64,000 nt of DNA from Orientallactaga sibirica (Eukaryota; Chordata; Mammalia; Rodentia; Dipodidae): NCBI GenBank assembly GCA_036365145.1, contig JAEOAD010002231.1, positions 1,240,001 to 1,304,000 of the forward strand, read 5' to 3'. Shown piece by piece: positions 21,316 to 33,057 of the stretch (position 1 is its first letter; each line of letters begins with the position of its first letter). A program made the position numbers and the translations under genes. Under the pieces are notes generated by a model. The model was given only the letters and a program-made list of their open reading frames with translations, did no database searches and was not told the DNA's origin.

Positions 21316-22127
21316 ACAGTCCCACTGGTGTGTGTTCAGCCTTGTTTCATAGCTACATCCTTTTAATCAACTCTCCACAACACCCCAGTTCTCACTATTT
21401 TCCATGGGAAGAAATAAAACCTGTCTTATTCCATCTTGCTTTTCTTTTTAAATTTCCTGTTACCTCAGCTCCTATGTTCTTCTGTCTTCCTCTTCCTCCC
21501 TCTTCCTGTTCCTTTATGTGGTTTCTTCATGCCCCAGTGCCCAGTAAAGATATTGAAGGTGATTTCTTTTGTGGCCAGGTGAAAGCGCCCCTCCTAGCCA
21601 TAGATGAGCAGACATGTTTCCCAGAGTGTAGATTCCCCATCTGATTTCACTTTGCCTTCTCTTTTGCTTTGTCTGAGTTTTTCCTCCTCTTTTACGTTGA
21701 GAAGTTCAATTCTTGCACAGCAACTGATTTTTCCTGTTAGAGGATGGAAAGGCCGTTATTAATTTGTCCTCACGTTAATATACTTCACTTCCTTTCATCT
21801 TTATTACCCATCTATATCTTCCTCAGAGGTCTTGTTTACATAAAACACTACTCTTGGATGCAGAAAGTACTTAATGAGTCTCAGCATAACCACTACAGAG
21901 CAAACGCGGTACACTCACCCTTTGTAATTATGAATCATTTGACTGTATTTAACAACGTCTTCAGCAAGTGGTGCCAGGCAGCTTCTTTCTAGATTTTTTT
22001 TTTATTATCATAAAGATCAGCCATAAACCAAATTATGGGCTTGGTCTCTGACATTCTGGCATTAAGCTCGCAGGAGCAAAGATCTTGAACTGCTCAGATT
22101 ATGGGCTTAAGTAATTTGGCTTTCTTA
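20971..22127. other. Unique stretch, no gene seen
   Basis: About 1.15 kb. It contains an A-rich run near 21278-21316, which could be the tail of an unrecognised retroelement. An open frame of 124 codons begins at 21270 inside that A-run, so its first residues are lysine-rich by composition and it is not called as a gene. Confidence 0.4.
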
Positions 22128-22198
22128 CTCTCCCCCCCTTCTTCCTTTCTTCCTTCCTTCTTTTTTCCTTCCTTCTTCCCTCCCTCCTTTCCCTCTCA
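22128..22198. repeat. (CTTC)n/(CCTT)n pyrimidine tract
   Basis: About 70 bp of C/T, mostly CTTC and CCTT units. Confidence 0.85.
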
Positions 22199-22429
22199 AG
22201 CATGTGCATGCGGGTAGAGCATTACACAAAGAAGCAAGACTTCAAGGGTCATTAACCTCCTTAAAGAGACTCATATCCTGTGTCCACTTAGCAAGACTGA
22301 TCTGAGAGTTGAGTTGCTGACCAATGCGTTTCGAACTCAGACTGTACCATCAACAAAGCGGTGGGTGTTTCAACTGCTAGTTTTTGAGCACCTGATATTG
22401 TTTTAAGTGGTGACAAAGGGCAAGTGTGA

Positions 22430-22597
22430 TCCGGGCGTGGTGGTGCACGCCTTTAATCCCAGCACTCAGGAGGCAAAGGCAGGAGGATTGCCATGAGTTC
22501 AAGGCCACCAAGAGACTTCATAGTTAATTCAAGGTCAGCCTGGGCCAGAGTGAGACCCTACCTCGAAAAACCAAAAAAAAAAAAAAAAAAAAAAAAA
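22430..22597 (+). mobile_element. B1 SINE, fairly young
   Basis: CCGGGCGTGGTGGTGCACGC to GAGACCCTACCTCG plus an A-tail of about 25 bases, close to what I recall as the jerboa B1 consensus. Confidence 0.92.
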
Positions 22598-23014
22598 GTA
22601 TGGAAGTGGCGACAAAGAAGGTATCATGGTGGGATGAAAAAGGCTATAAAGTTTGGGGAATATGTCATCTGTGTCTTGAAACGTGATTAGGAATTTACTA
22701 GATAGATAAGGATGGAAGGACATGTCAGACAGAAAATCTGGGAAAGCAAAGATACACAAATATGAGAGTGTTTCCGGACAGGGAGAAGGCTACTATAACC
22801 TGGTATGCTTGGTTTATAGAGTGTAGGAAGATCTGACTGGATCAGAAGAGGAAGTAGAGATGAAGAATGGGTAGCTCATTGTGGGTCTTATGTGCATACA
22901 GTACTGAAGTAACCACTTATGCTGAAGGGATCTTCCTTCATGTTATGAATCATAAACATAGTTCCTGGGAAAATGATCAGGTGAACAATGCGAGATCACA
23001 TTCATGGGGATGTA
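22598..23014. other. Unique stretch, no gene seen
   Basis: Single-copy-looking, purine-biased sequence with no called gene. Confidence 0.35.
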
Positions 23015-23205
23015 TTTTGAATATCTCCAAGACACTGAATTAGATATTAGGGTGAAATATAATGAAAAGTGGTCCTTCTTCCTCATGGGCTTATAATTGA
23101 ACTGGGAATAAAAGGTATATAACTCAGTCCGGCTCAAGGCAACATCAAATAGGAGAGGAACAGGAAAGACATAAATAAATAAAACAAACAGGACAGAGTA
23201 ATGAA
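23015..23205 (-). mobile_element. L2-type LINE remnant
   Basis: CTTCTTCCTCATGGGCTTAT, then AGGAGAGGAACAGGAAAGAC and ATAAATAAATAAAAC resemble the reversed L2 'total... aggagacagac' part. Weak. Confidence 0.35.
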
Positions 23206-23264
23206 TGTCATCTGAGAAAGCTTCAAGCAAGGTTGATTGATGGAAAATATGTGTACAGGGTATG

Positions 23265-23636
23265 AACCTTAACCTTGATGGTCAACTTGATTGGATTGAG
23301 AAACACTTCGCACATTGACAAAGTGCACCTCTGTGTGTCTTTAAGGGCATGTCCAGAGAGGGTTTTCCAAGCAGAGAGACTTGTCCTGAATGTGGATGCC
23401 CAGACCGAATAAAAGGAAAAGAGGACAAAAGCCCATGAATGCCCGCATTCTTAGTCTCTGCTTCCTGTCTCCATGATGTGAGCTGCTCCACTCTGCCAGG
23501 CCCTCCCTGCCCACCATGGGGGACTGAGCTCTGAAGCTATTATACAAGGTAAATCCTTGCTCTCCTCAGTGGTTTTTTTCCTGGACTTGGCCACGGTGAC
23601 GGGAGAGCTGACTGTCATAAAATAAGAGCACACCGT
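23265..23636 (+). mobile_element. LTR-like or DNA-element-like rodent repeat
   Basis: CCTTGATGGTCAACTTGATTGG start, GGGCATGTCCAGAGAGGG, CAGACCGAATAAAAGG (polyadenylation-like) and CTCTGCTTCCTGTCTCC are blocks I recall from a widespread mammalian repeat. The family is not certain. Confidence 0.45.
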
Positions 23637-23825
23637 GCAAAAGGAATAACCTTCACAAAGTGGACAGGACGCGAGAGATGATTGGTGTTGAGGAAAAGGT
23701 ATAGCTCTGAACTAGAACACAGTAGCAGAAAGATAGGATGAGTGGACAAAAAGCCTTGAACACTACACCAAAAACGTCCAGGTTTTATCCAGTAGAAAAA
23801 CTGAGATTAATAAAAGGTTACTTAG

Positions 23826-23950
23826 AGCTGGGTAAGGTGGCAGTCAGGAGGCTGCAGCAAAAGGATTGTTAGATGATTAGTTTGAGGCCGGCCTGGGCTA
23901 CACCCCAAGTTCCAGGCCTGTCTGGGCTACAAAGCAAAACCCTGTGACTT
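23826..23950 (+). mobile_element. B1-like SINE, old
   Basis: AGCTGGGTAAGGTGGCAGTC, TTTGAGGCCGGCCTGGGCTA and CAAAACCCTGTGAC. It has an internal duplication of the CTGGGCTAC block. Confidence 0.7.
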
Positions 23951-24079
23951 TTTTTAAATGATAATTGGTGATATTTCATCAAATCACAGACTAGAAAAAT
24001 ATATTTCATCTTAAGGAATTACTTTTATTGGCTTAGTAATGCCAGCTAGACATATTGTCGTGAAATTTTAGGCTTTAAT

Positions 24080-24490
24080 ATGATATGAATGTGTCTCACA
24101 AAAGTCCTAAGGCTTGAAGCTTGGTCCCAATATGGTGGCATTGAGGTGATAGAACCTTCCAGAGGTAGGGTCAAGTGCAAAGTAATCAGGCCATGAGGAC
24201 ACCACCCTAAAAGGCATTAATGCCAGTCTCACAGCAAGTTCTCAAGATAACAGGTTGTTTTTGAATGAGACCATCTCACAGGCTTGACCCCTTCTGCATG
24301 TAGCCTTCCCTTTCCTGTGTGGTGAGGTAGTCAAGACAGCCCTGACCAGAGGCCAAACTGATGTGCTGCCTGAATTTGACATTCATTTTTCAAAACTGAA
24401 TTAAATAAATGTCTTTTCTATTTTTCAAGAATGTGTCCAACCTCAAGTATTTTGTTATAACAACAACAAAAAACAGACTAATATAAAAAG
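24080..24490 (+). mobile_element. MaLR (MST/MLT-like) LTR
   Basis: TGATATGAATGTGTCTCAC opening, GATAGAACCTTCCAGAGGTAG, ATCAGGCCATGAGGACACC, AATTAAATAAATGTCTTTTC and AACAGACTAATATAAA closing. This is a classic solo MaLR LTR plan, more diverged than the copies at 11.3 and 44.0 kb. Confidence 0.7.
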
Positions 24491-25319
24491 ATTCTGGGCA
24501 GAGTAAGGAAGGCATGGACTTATGCATTCATTCCTTTATAGGCCATCACTAGCCTGAGGTGACCCCCTTCTATCTGAATAGCAGAGTCTCTGGGAAAACA
24601 AATGGATTAATTGTCCTTGGGTATGTCTCCCTTTTACTCAGCTCAATAAGAGCTCAGGAAGAGTGGAGCAACATTCATCAGAGACTTTTAAAGAAAACAA
24701 TTCCACCCTGATCAACTCAACACCAGAACTGAGGTATCATTAGTTAATAATGCTAGGCAAGTCCTTTGAAGTTCAAAAGTACCATAAACACGCTACAAAT
24801 TGCTCTTAGTAACCAATGAGGGGGAGACATCTTCCCAGCACCCAACATTAAAGGCCATCTAGTAGGTTTGAAGATTCCTTACCATCTTTCCCTCCACCTC
24901 CTTACTGACTATAGATTCTCAGGACATTGCTTTGGTTAATGCCATGGGCAGGTCTGTTGTCCAAAATAGCACAAGCTCCGAAAACGTACAGGGTCAGTTG
25001 GATCTACACGGCACATTACTTAGGAAGAAGAGATAGAGAAAGAGAGAGATACACAGAAACAACCCACATGAGCCAGTAAATTTGAGAAGAGAGGCAGATA
25101 ATCATGGGAGAGAGCAGCCAAAGCTGAGATGGAAGAAATGCATGGCTGCATTCTGGGGTCAAGGAGAGCTCCGGAGCACGGCGTCCTCCCAACAGCTGCT
25201 CAGATGAAGTGCAGGGGGAGGAGGGCCCTTTAGCTTTGGGTCAGATAAGACAGAATTTTGTACCTTTATTCCTGGAACCTGTAACTCTAATTGGCCATTT
25301 CTTGGGGGAGTTGTATTTT
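24491..25319. other. Unique stretch, no gene seen
   Basis: About 0.8 kb with no recognised repeat. A GA-rich patch lies at 25025-25055. There is no supported exon. Confidence 0.4.
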
Positions 25320-25690
25320 ATTGTGTGTGTCTGTGTGTATGCACATGCATTTGTGAGTGTGTGGAGGCTAGAGGGCAACCTTCGGTGTTGTCAGAAATGC
25401 TATCTAACGTTTTTGAGACAGGGTTTCTTACTGACCTAGAACTCACCAAGCAGGCAAGATTGGCTGCCCAGTGAGCTCAAAGTATCCGCTTGTTTCTGGG
25501 TCTCCAACACCGGGGCACAGGCAATCATCAACATGCCAGGTTATCTACATGAGTTCTGGGGATCAAACACAGTTTCTCATGTTTACAAGGCAACTACGTT
25601 ACCAACTGAGCTATCTGCCCACCCTGGCCTGACAGGTCCTCATGTTTACATGGCAACGGCTCTAAACCACTGAGCCATCTCCTCAACCCT
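25320..25690 (-). mobile_element. B4-like SINE
   Basis: A TGTGTGTGTCTGTGTGTATG start, GTGTGGAGGCTAGAGGGC, GAGACAGGGTTTCTTACTG, TGAGTTCTGGGGATCAAACAC and CCAACTGAGCTATCTGCCC give the reversed B4 plan (B1-like centre with an ID-like end). A second terminal segment (ACCACTGAGCCATCT) repeats at 25655-25685. Confidence 0.75.
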
Positions 25691-26020
25691 TAATAAAATG
25701 TTCTAGAGCAGCTGAGGCTACTATAGAGTCCCAGGGTACAGAAACTACCTGGTAATCAATTCCCTGTGCCACAGGGCCACATTTGTCACAGTCAATGAAT
25801 CAACATCAACACACAGCAATCATGGAATCCACATCTCACACTTAGGCCCACTTGGTGTTGTTTTATGGGTGTTGACTCTGGTTGACATCATCTGCTCACT
25901 GTCACGGTATATACAGAACAGTTTCACTGCCTCTGCTCTGCCCATTCATGAGTTCCACTCCCAAACAAAAGCAGTCTACAAAAACTCAGAGCGCTTTTCC
26001 AATAATTGTTTTCCTTTTTT
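25691..26020. other. Unique stretch, no gene seen
   Basis: The open frame starting at 25869 runs into the DIP that follows and is not called. Confidence 0.35.
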
Positions 26021-26021
26021 A

Positions 26022-26243
26022 AAAAAATATTTTATTCATTTAATTATTTATTTATTTATTTATTTGAGAAAGCGGCAGATGCAGAGAGAGAAAATGGGTG
26101 CACCAAGGCCTTCAGCGGCTGCAAATGAACTCCAGACGCGTGTGCCACCTTGTGCAGCTGGCTTATGTGGGATCTGGGGAATCGAACCTGGGTCCTTAGG
26201 CTTCACAGGAAAGTGCCTTAACCGCTAAGCCATCTCTCCAGCC
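26022..26243 (-). mobile_element. DIP SINE, first of a reverse pair
   Basis: Reverse DIP from the ATTTATTTATTTATTTGAGA tail to the GCCATCTCTCCAGCCC head. Confidence 0.93.
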
Positions 26244-26266
26244 CTCTTTTCTTTTCTTTTCTTTTT

Positions 26267-26474
26267 TATATATTTTATTTGTTTATTTAAGAAAGAGGAG
26301 AAGAGAGAGAGAGAGAGAATGGGTGTGCTAGGGCCCCCAGCCACTGAAAACAAACTCCAGATGTATGTGCCTCTTGTGCATCTGGCTTACATGGGTCCTG
26401 GGGAATTGAGCCTCTAACCAGTGTCCTTAGGCTTCACAGGCAAGCGCTTAACCACTAAGCCATCTCTCCAGGGC
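26267..26474 (-). mobile_element. DIP SINE, second of a reverse pair
   Basis: Same orientation, separated from the first only by a (CTTTT)n run at 26245-26266. It carries a small internal insertion (CCTCTAACCAGT) in the B box region. Confidence 0.93.
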
Positions 26475-26485
26475 CCACTGTTTTC

Positions 26486-26636
26486 TTTCTTTTTTTTTTT
26501 TCTAGGTTTCACTCTAGCCCAGGCTGACCTGGAATTCACTATGTAGTCTCAGGGTGGCCTCGGACTCACAGCAATCCTCCTATCTCTGCCTCCCAAGTGT
26601 TGGGATTAAAGACGTGCACCACCACTCCTGGCTTGC
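26486..26636 (-). mobile_element. B1 SINE
   Basis: T-run, TTCACTCTAGCCCAGGCTGA, CTATGTAGTCTCAGGGTGGC and ATTAAAGACGTGCACCACC. Low divergence. Confidence 0.92.
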
Positions 26637-26899
26637 TTTCTTTTTTAAATGCTGTCTGTTTTATGACTTTAAAAATTATGATAAGGTCCCCTTGGTTTCA
26701 CTAGACTTCAAAAGAGGCCAGATCCTCGGAGATCACCTCTCTTTCCTTGCTAACATGTGGCTTGCTTCTTCCATTTGCTCTGTGGTAGACTACACTCAGC
26801 TCTCCTCTGCATGCACTGACCTAACTTGTGCAGTTTCTCCTTCTGAGCTTGCACATAGCATAGTTTACACTGAGGAACCAGCTGGTGATGAGTAAGTAA

Positions 26900-27098
26900 A
26901 AGGTTTATTTATTTGAGAGACAGAGAGAGATTGAAGGGGAGATACTGGGCATACCGGGGCCTCCAGCCACTGTAGACAAACTCTAGATGCAAGCTCCACT
27001 TTGTATATCTGGCTTTATGTGGGTACTGGGGAATTGAACCAGGGTATTTAGGTTTTGCAGGCAAGCAGGTTCTTTAGTTACCAACATTCAGCCTGCTT
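26900..27098 (-). mobile_element. DIP SINE, head degraded
   Basis: Tail, (GA)n and body are clear (GCCTCCAGCCACTGTAGAC, GAATTGAACCAGGG). The head end (TTAGTTACCAACATTCAGCC) has lost the usual GCCATCTCTCCAGC. Confidence 0.85.
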
Positions 27099-27155
27099 AA
27101 GGATGGGTATGTATAACAATTGCTTCCTCTATTGTCAAACTAAAAACTAAAGATG

Positions 27156-27320
27156 TAGCCGGGCGTGGTGGCGCACTCCTTTAATCCCAGTACTTGGGAG
27201 GCAGAGGTAGGAGAATCACAGTGGGTTCAAGGCCACCCTGTGGCTACATAGGGAGTTCTAGGTTAACCTGGACTAGAGTGAAACCCTACCTCAAAAAAAC
27301 AACAACAAAAAAATATTCTA
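27156..27320 (+). mobile_element. B1 SINE
   Basis: AGCCGGGCGTGGTGGCGCAC to GTGAAACCCTACCTC and an A/AAC tail. Confidence 0.92.
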
Positions 27321-27514
27321 ATTTAAAAAAACAATAACAACAACTAGAGATGTACTAGTTGCCCACAACAGGAGACATAACACTTTACATCTCACCCATT
27401 ATATAGGAGCAATGTAGCAAACTGCAGCTGGCCAGCAACATAGTTCTAATACTTTCAAGGGGTATTTTCATAACCTTCCCAGAAAGGTGCCTGGGGACCC
27501 GAGTGGCTTGCCTA

Positions 27515-27690
27515 CTTTAATTTAGCTGCCTCCATGTGGTATGTCCTTCCCCCACCTGACCAGCCTTGTGCCTCTTCTTCTAGCTAATGTTTCATCTCAG
27601 AGGCGCTTGTGCCCTGACCCTCAGATCCCTCCTCTGTATGGCCCTAACACCTACTACAGCACTACTTCCATTGCTTGTTTACTAACAGCT
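27515..27690 (+). mobile_element. L2 LINE fragment
   Basis: TGGTATGTCCTTCCCCCACC, TAATGTTTCATCTCAGAGG and CCTGACCCTCAGATCCCTCC follow the L2 3' region. The open frame of 73 codons over it is not a gene. Confidence 0.5.
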
Positions 27691-27880
27691 AAGGCTCATT
27701 ATGGTCCATGTGCTAGGTGGTGTTTTTCTCATCATTCCAGCAGTGTCTCATTAAATGTTTAACATACATCGCATTGCATACTTGGACTTTACAAGTTTTA
27801 CGAGCCTTATATTCACAACTCTGATAGTGTTAGACCTATTCCCAGGTCTCATACAAGGAATCCATTACCCAAGAAGGTTT
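27691..27880 (-). mobile_element. MIR SINE remnant
   Basis: CATTATGGTCCATGTGCTAGG, CATTAAATGTTTAACATAC and CCTATTCCCAGG fit reversed MIR, possibly two pieces. Confidence 0.4.
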
Positions 27881-28214
27881 TTATAATACTCCAAATATTG
27901 CATAGATGTGAATAGCTTAACCTTAAATACTGATTCAAAATCTGGGATTGGAACATTCATGGAGGGTTTTATCACATGAAGGAATTTTGCTGTTTTTCCA
28001 GCTTGGAAATGATAGTGTGAATATTTTTAAAGTCCTTATCTTTCATAGGTGTATTTGGAAAGATTTACTGATAAAAAGAATCACATGAACCCCAAATCAG
28101 TCAGTCACATCAAATCCAAAGTAGTCCATCACAAGATCATTGGAGTTTGAAAGAACCAATGCAGTGGTCAGAACAAGGTCAGAACATTCCTTGGTAAGCC
28201 TTTCGGCAAGTCAT
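27881..28214. other. Unique stretch, no gene seen
   Basis: There is nothing I recognise. Confidence 0.35.
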
Positions 28215-28302
28215 GCCTCCTCTTTCTTTTCTTTTTCTTTTCTCCTCCTTTCTTCCTTTTTTCCTTCTTTCTTCTGTCCTTCCTTCTTTCTTCTTTTCAT
28301 TT
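28215..28302. repeat. (CTTT)n pyrimidine tract
   Basis: C/T-rich run of TTTC, CTTC and CCTT units. It lies at the tail side of the following reversed B4-like element and may derive from its A-tail. Confidence 0.8.
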
Positions 28303-28686
28303 ATGAATGTATAGTATTGTGGCATGGTATGGTGTATGCCTTTGTAAATGTTTATATAGTGCCCCATGCTCTTGCCTGTGGTGGCTGGAGAAAATACCCC
28401 TTGCACTCACCTGCAGCAGCTGGCGGAGAGCATCAGGTGTCCCCTCCATCACTACCTGCTTGGTTTTGCTCGTAACGTAGTCTCGTATTAATTGTAGTGC
28501 TTATCATTTGCAAGCCCCAGCAATTCCCTGGTGTCATGTCCCCACAGTACTAGAGTTGCAGATGTGTGTGTGGCTATGACCAGCTGTTTACATGGGTTCT
28601 GGAGATTCTGGAGATTGGGCAGTTTCATTCCCCCTCAGGCCCTCATGTTTGTGTATTTAACCACTGAGCCATCCATCCATCCCCAA
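28303..28686 (-). mobile_element. B4-like SINE
   Basis: AATGTATAGTATTGTGGCATGG, GTGGTGGCTGGAGAAAATACC, TTACATGGGTTCTGGAGATTC and TTAACCACTGAGCCATCC. The 'final ACCACTGAGCCATC' block is the reversed tRNA-like head. Confidence 0.65.
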
Positions 28687-28999
28687 CTCCCTCTTCTTCC
28701 TACCAGTAAAAGAGCTGAGCACGATACTGCCCAATGCCCTGTTCAGCTGCTGATTCTTAAGCAACATGGAGCTTAGATCATAGCCAGATATGATCCAATC
28801 TTCCTGAACTTAGACACAACCAAGAAAAATATTTTCTTATTCTATGGAAAAGCCTTGATAGTCAAACTTTGTGGTGGCTTGTATTAGCAATATAATCTTT
28901 TCTTCAAACAAAATCTTACATTGATGCCTACTCAATAAAGCCTTTTAAGAGAGTTGGTCCAGCTTAAGTGAGAGTTGAGAGTTACTAAAATAGCACCCT

Positions 29000-29190
29000 T
29001 AAAAAAATACTCACTCATCTATACCTCAGAAAGTGATGTAATGATTTATACTTAGTAACTCTTTAATTCTTATACCATTCAAATAAAATAGACCGCACTT
29101 GGGGATGAGGAAAGGCAGACCCAAAGAAGTGGAGAGGATTGCCCACTTCATAAGCATAGGAAATGTTGGAGCTGGGCTCCTCAACTAAGC
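29000..29190 (-). mobile_element. MIR SINE remnant
   Basis: TTAATTCTTATACCATTC, GGGGATGAGGAAAGGCAGAC, AGGATTGCCCACTTCATAAG and TGTTGGAGCTGGGCTCC follow reversed MIR in order. Confidence 0.65.
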
Positions 29191-29474
29191 AGACAGTTCC
29201 AGGTCATGTTCTCTAGCTGTTCCGCGTAGCCCTCCCAATGCACACACAGTGCTACCTTCCATGAGGTAACTCCTGCGCTCCTTGGGGAGGGGCAGAAGGA
29301 TGTAACTTTGTATTCCAGGGCATCTAGTGTGTCCAGTCTAGAAAGGTGCTCAGTGAACTTCTGGAGAGTGTATGCCATTTTGGGGATCTTTTTCTTTGAA
29401 TCAAACTTTTGTTGTCCAAGCTGAACCATTACCTTTATAGGTTAAATTGTTCATAGAGCTCAATGTAAGTCCCT

Positions 29475-29590
29475 TAAAGATTGCAAACAATGAAAGCCTG
29501 CAGTGCTGGGAAGTAAGAAAACTGTCCAAGACGACAAGAGCGGCTAGTTAGTGATAGAACCAGAACTAGAACCTAGTCTCTAGACTAGTC
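29475..29590 (-). mobile_element. MIR SINE remnant
   Basis: AACTGTCCAAGACGACAAG, GCGGCTAGTTAGTGATAGAAC and ACTAGAACCTAGTCTC fit reversed MIR. Confidence 0.5.
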
Positions 29591-29629
29591 AGTCACTGAA
29601 TTGTGCACAGTTAATAAGGACTGGAAGGA

Positions 29630-29725
29630 AGAGGGGCTGCATGCACAGCACTTGGGAGGCTAAGGCAGAAGCATCCAGGCTCAAGGCCAGCCTGGACCTC
29701 ATCTCAAAAAACCAAAACAAGGATT
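29630..29725 (+). mobile_element. B1-like fragment
   Basis: GCACAGCACTTGGGAGGCTA, GGCTCAAGGCCAGCCTGGAC and CATCTCAAAAAACC. Old and 5'-shortened. Confidence 0.65.
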
Positions 29726-30107
29726 GGATTAGCAGGTGCTTATTGCCCCTTTCTATGTGAATCTCTTCTTTTTTATATGAATATTGGTGACTAGCAAATG
29801 GAAAACTGTCCTGGCCATGACGGAGCTGGAAGGAACATGGAGCTAGGCTTGGGGGGGGGGTGTTCTTTTACTTTCAAAGTACCCTTTAGTGACACAGCTG
29901 GCGAGCCACAAAGTGTCTCCTAACAACCTCATCACTAATGAGTTTGTCTGGTCTTCCTAACTTCTTCTCTTCCTTCTGGAGCTTAAGCCACGAGCTTATA
30001 AACTAGTGTCATGCACGTTCTCGGCCCAAGAACAGTCAGGATGTGATCAAAGTCTTACAGCAATATTCAAGTGATTTATATTTAGAAACAGGGGTTTTGT
30101 TGCTTTT
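29726..30107. other. Unique stretch, no gene seen
   Basis: Contains an uninterrupted G10 run near 29851-29860. No gene is supported. Confidence 0.4.
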
Positions 30108-30127
30108 TAAAATATATTTTAAAGATT

Positions 30128-30166
<39 letters not shown>

Positions 30167-30345
30167 TTAGAGACAGAGAGAGGGAGAGGGAGAATGGGCA
30201 CGCCAGGGCCTCTAGCCACTGCAAACAAACTCCAGACGTGTGCGCTTCCTTGTGCAGCTGGCTTATGTAGGATCTGGAGAATTGAACTGGTTTCCTTAGG
30301 CTTCTCAGGCATGAAACTTAACTGCTAAGCCATCCCTCCAGCCCT
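30108..30345 (-). mobile_element. DIP SINE, first of a reverse pair
   Basis: Long (ATTT)n tail side (30128-30167), (GA)n, body, and GCCATCCCTCCAGCCC head. Confidence 0.93.
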
Positions 30346-30346
30346 A

Positions 30347-30585
30347 AAAATATTTTTTAATATTTTATTTATTTAAGAGAGTAAGAAAGAAGCAGATAGA
30401 GACAGAAAGAGAATGAGAGAGAGAGAGAGAGAATGGATGTGCCAAGACCTCTAGCCACTGCAAACGAACACCAGATGCATGCACCTTCTTGTGCATCTGG
30501 CTTTACATGGGTACTGGGGAATTGAACCTGGGCTCTTTGCCTGTGCAAAGCAAGCGCCTTAACGGCTAAGCCATCTCTCCAGCCC
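30347..30585 (-). mobile_element. DIP SINE, second of a reverse pair
   Basis: Starts AATATTTTTTAATATTTTATTTATTT and ends GCCATCTCTCCAGCCCC. Adjacent to the first copy with almost no spacer. Confidence 0.93.
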
Positions 30586-31535
30586 CTTTTATTGCGTTTG
30601 ATACAAAACCCTCATATATATGCCAGGTTTGATTGGACCTTTGCCTTTCCTTTACTGGGACTAAGGTACAGTTTTGACAGTGGCTCACGTACTACAAAGT
30701 ACATAAAAACTATGAAGACCTCATGCTGCACTAGACCTGCTACCTCCCAAATTCTACGAATGGATCACAGTATTCTTTCCAGCAGATTCCAAAAGCATTG
30801 AGCTGCGCTCAAGAGGAAGTCTCTTTACCACAAGTTTTATTCCTTTAGGGTCTATTATGTTATTAGTTCCAGTATTCCCGTCCCAAATGAGCAGGAATTC
30901 TGTCAGTTCACAGTTCTTGAACTGAACCCTGCCCTCCACACCTGGGAGAGGCTCCCTGCCTTGATGGAGTGACATAGCAGTGGTCATTTAGGGTTAGAGC
31001 CAGAAAAGCTTGAGTGGGCCAAATTCATCCAGAATTAAAGGAAAGGTAGAAATATGTGCAGAGTGTGAGAGGGTGAACAGGAAAGTGCAAACTGATGAAG
31101 GGCACAAGGAATGTGAGGAGACTGCAGAAGAAATCAGGGACCAGCAGACTGAGAAAGAGAGCTGCCCATGGCAGAGACCAGAGCTGCGGCACCTATGTGA
31201 GAAAAGAAAGAAGGAGTTATGTAACCCTCAATCACGTGGCCCTTGCTAGTCACAAAGCTCAGAGTCACACTAAGTATACGTCAGCTCTGAACACTGATCT
31301 ACTTCGTTTCACCTTTCTTCATAGGCTTTGTTTGTTTGTTGTTCGTTTTGGAGTCATGTTTTATCTGACCAACATGAGGCATATCTCAGACTGTATTGTA
31401 TTGCTTACCTAATAAGGGGGTCAGTCCTATTTTGGAAACCTTTACTGGATGCTCACAGGACCTCAGACTTCCAGCTGGAAGGAGAATTTTTTTAAAAAAT
31501 AGCAAGAGATGAAAAGCCAGAACTCTTCCATTGAT
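30586..31535. other. Unique stretch, no confident gene
   Basis: About 950 bp. Two overlapping frames (31010-31249 and 31095-31412) lie on the + strand. The first is rich in Glu, Lys and Arg because the DNA is purine-rich. I see no homology signal, start context or splice pair, so I do not call a gene. Confidence 0.4.
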
Positions 31536-31539
31536 CTGT

Positions 31540-31725
31540 TCTTTATATCGTTAAATAAGTTTTTACTGAGTAAGAAATAGACGTCCGGCTCTAAATTAGA
31601 TGCTGCAAAGAACAGAAAATCGAAGCAGTGACTCACACGTCTTAGGAGACACTCGACAACAATATAAATGGCTTACATTTCAAACTCCAAGTGACTCATA
31701 CAGATTTTCAGTGTGAGACGCAAAG
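31540..31725 (-). mobile_element. L2-type LINE remnant
   Basis: TTAAATAAGTTTTTACTGAG, CTAAATTAGATGCTGCAAAG and GTCTTAGGAGACACTCGAC resemble the reversed L2 3' end. Weak. Confidence 0.4.
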
Positions 31726-32910
31726 CTCTGTTGTTATAAGCCATTGAGAGCCTATGGTGGTCTGTTTCTGAGTTTGCCCTGACCTAGCTCCTCTTCTTGT
31801 GTGGGGTCCATAGCAGCAGTTGTACCAGCTGATTCTGTTGTGCTCCCATCCAAGAAACCACGGTGATCTTCACCATGGGTGCCCTATGCTCACTCCCTTC
31901 TTCTCATGTAACACATAACCGGACTGTAGAACCCTTCATATTCCAAAATGCAGGGTAATTCAAAACAGCATTTAAATGGAAAGCACCCTGCTTCCATTTT
32001 TAAACTACATTTTTTTTTTTTAACTAAGCCCCTTTTAAGCAAAAGTTATAGACCCAACTTTTTAAGCAGGAAGCTTTTCCTTAAAAGACACCAGCTCTAC
32101 TGAAGATGGGCTAAAAGAGGCCATTTCAAAAACTGGTGACAAAACTGATGACAGCTATCAATAATTTCCTGTGGGCTAGTTGATCCCTCACCCCTCCCTA
32201 CCACCCCTTGCTAAAAATCCTATAACGGTAAATTGGTCACTTCTATAATCAGAAGAAATCCTAGAAACAGAGAGTATCTGAGTAACTTCCCCTTAGCCCC
32301 ATAGTTTATAAATGACAGAGCGTGTCTGAATATAAACATGACTGCCCTGGAGGCTGAACCCTTCACAACTCATCTCCATTAAAGAAATGAGCTATTTTCT
32401 GAGCATGCTTCAGAGAAAGGAGGCCCAATACCTGACTCACCATCATCATATGCCAACATTACCACTAATTTTTGGATGCCACCTCATTAATATGTCTTTA
32501 AGGTGTTTTTTTTTTTTTTTGGAAAAATAAGAGATTCTGCCATTTACCACCCAATTATCTGTGAGCTGGAATGAACTGAAGTATGTAAAACTTTAGAGAA
32601 ATAAGGATGAAAAGTGTTCTAAATAGTATGATTACAACTAGCAATAAATCAGGTAAAGAATGTAATGTGCAAGTTCAAACATAAACTGGAATTAAGCCTC
32701 ATAAATATAAAAAGAACCGAAGGCATGCAGTTCTTTGAATTTTAACAGTAAAACGTTTAACCTAAATTTTAGGTTAACCAGGCATCCCGGGAGTTACCTC
32801 AGAGAGGACGAATCTGAGAAGGCCAGAGTGTGCTTTGAAAAGGTGGCTAATGTAATGTGCCTCTGTAGTAACTTCTGGACGAATTATAGTAGTAATACTT
32901 GACAGTTTAT
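31726..32910. other. Unique stretch, no gene seen
   Basis: About 1.2 kb of apparently single-copy DNA with T-runs near 32011-32022 and 32506-32520. No exon is supported. Confidence 0.45.
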
Positions 32911-32914
32911 ACGC

Positions 32915-33055
32915 CATGTGCTAGAGATGATTTCCAAGCTATGTTATTTCACCTTTTACAATAATCATACAAATCACGTCATCTTAAAGATGGTGAAACT
33001 GAGTAACAGATCACAGAATTGTAAGTGGCAAAGGTAGAATAAGAATCCAGGCAGT
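32915..33055 (-). mobile_element. MIR SINE
   Basis: CCATGTGCTAGAGATGATTT, TCTTAAAGATGGTGAAACTG, AGTGGCAAAGGTAGAATAAG and ATCCAGGCAGTCCC match reversed MIR in order. Confidence 0.78.
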
Positions 33056-33057
33056 CC

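Noticed and set aside
31010..31412. Glu/Lys-rich open frame
   Set aside because: Purine-rich DNA yields such peptides by composition. No coiled-coil periodicity or homology recognised.
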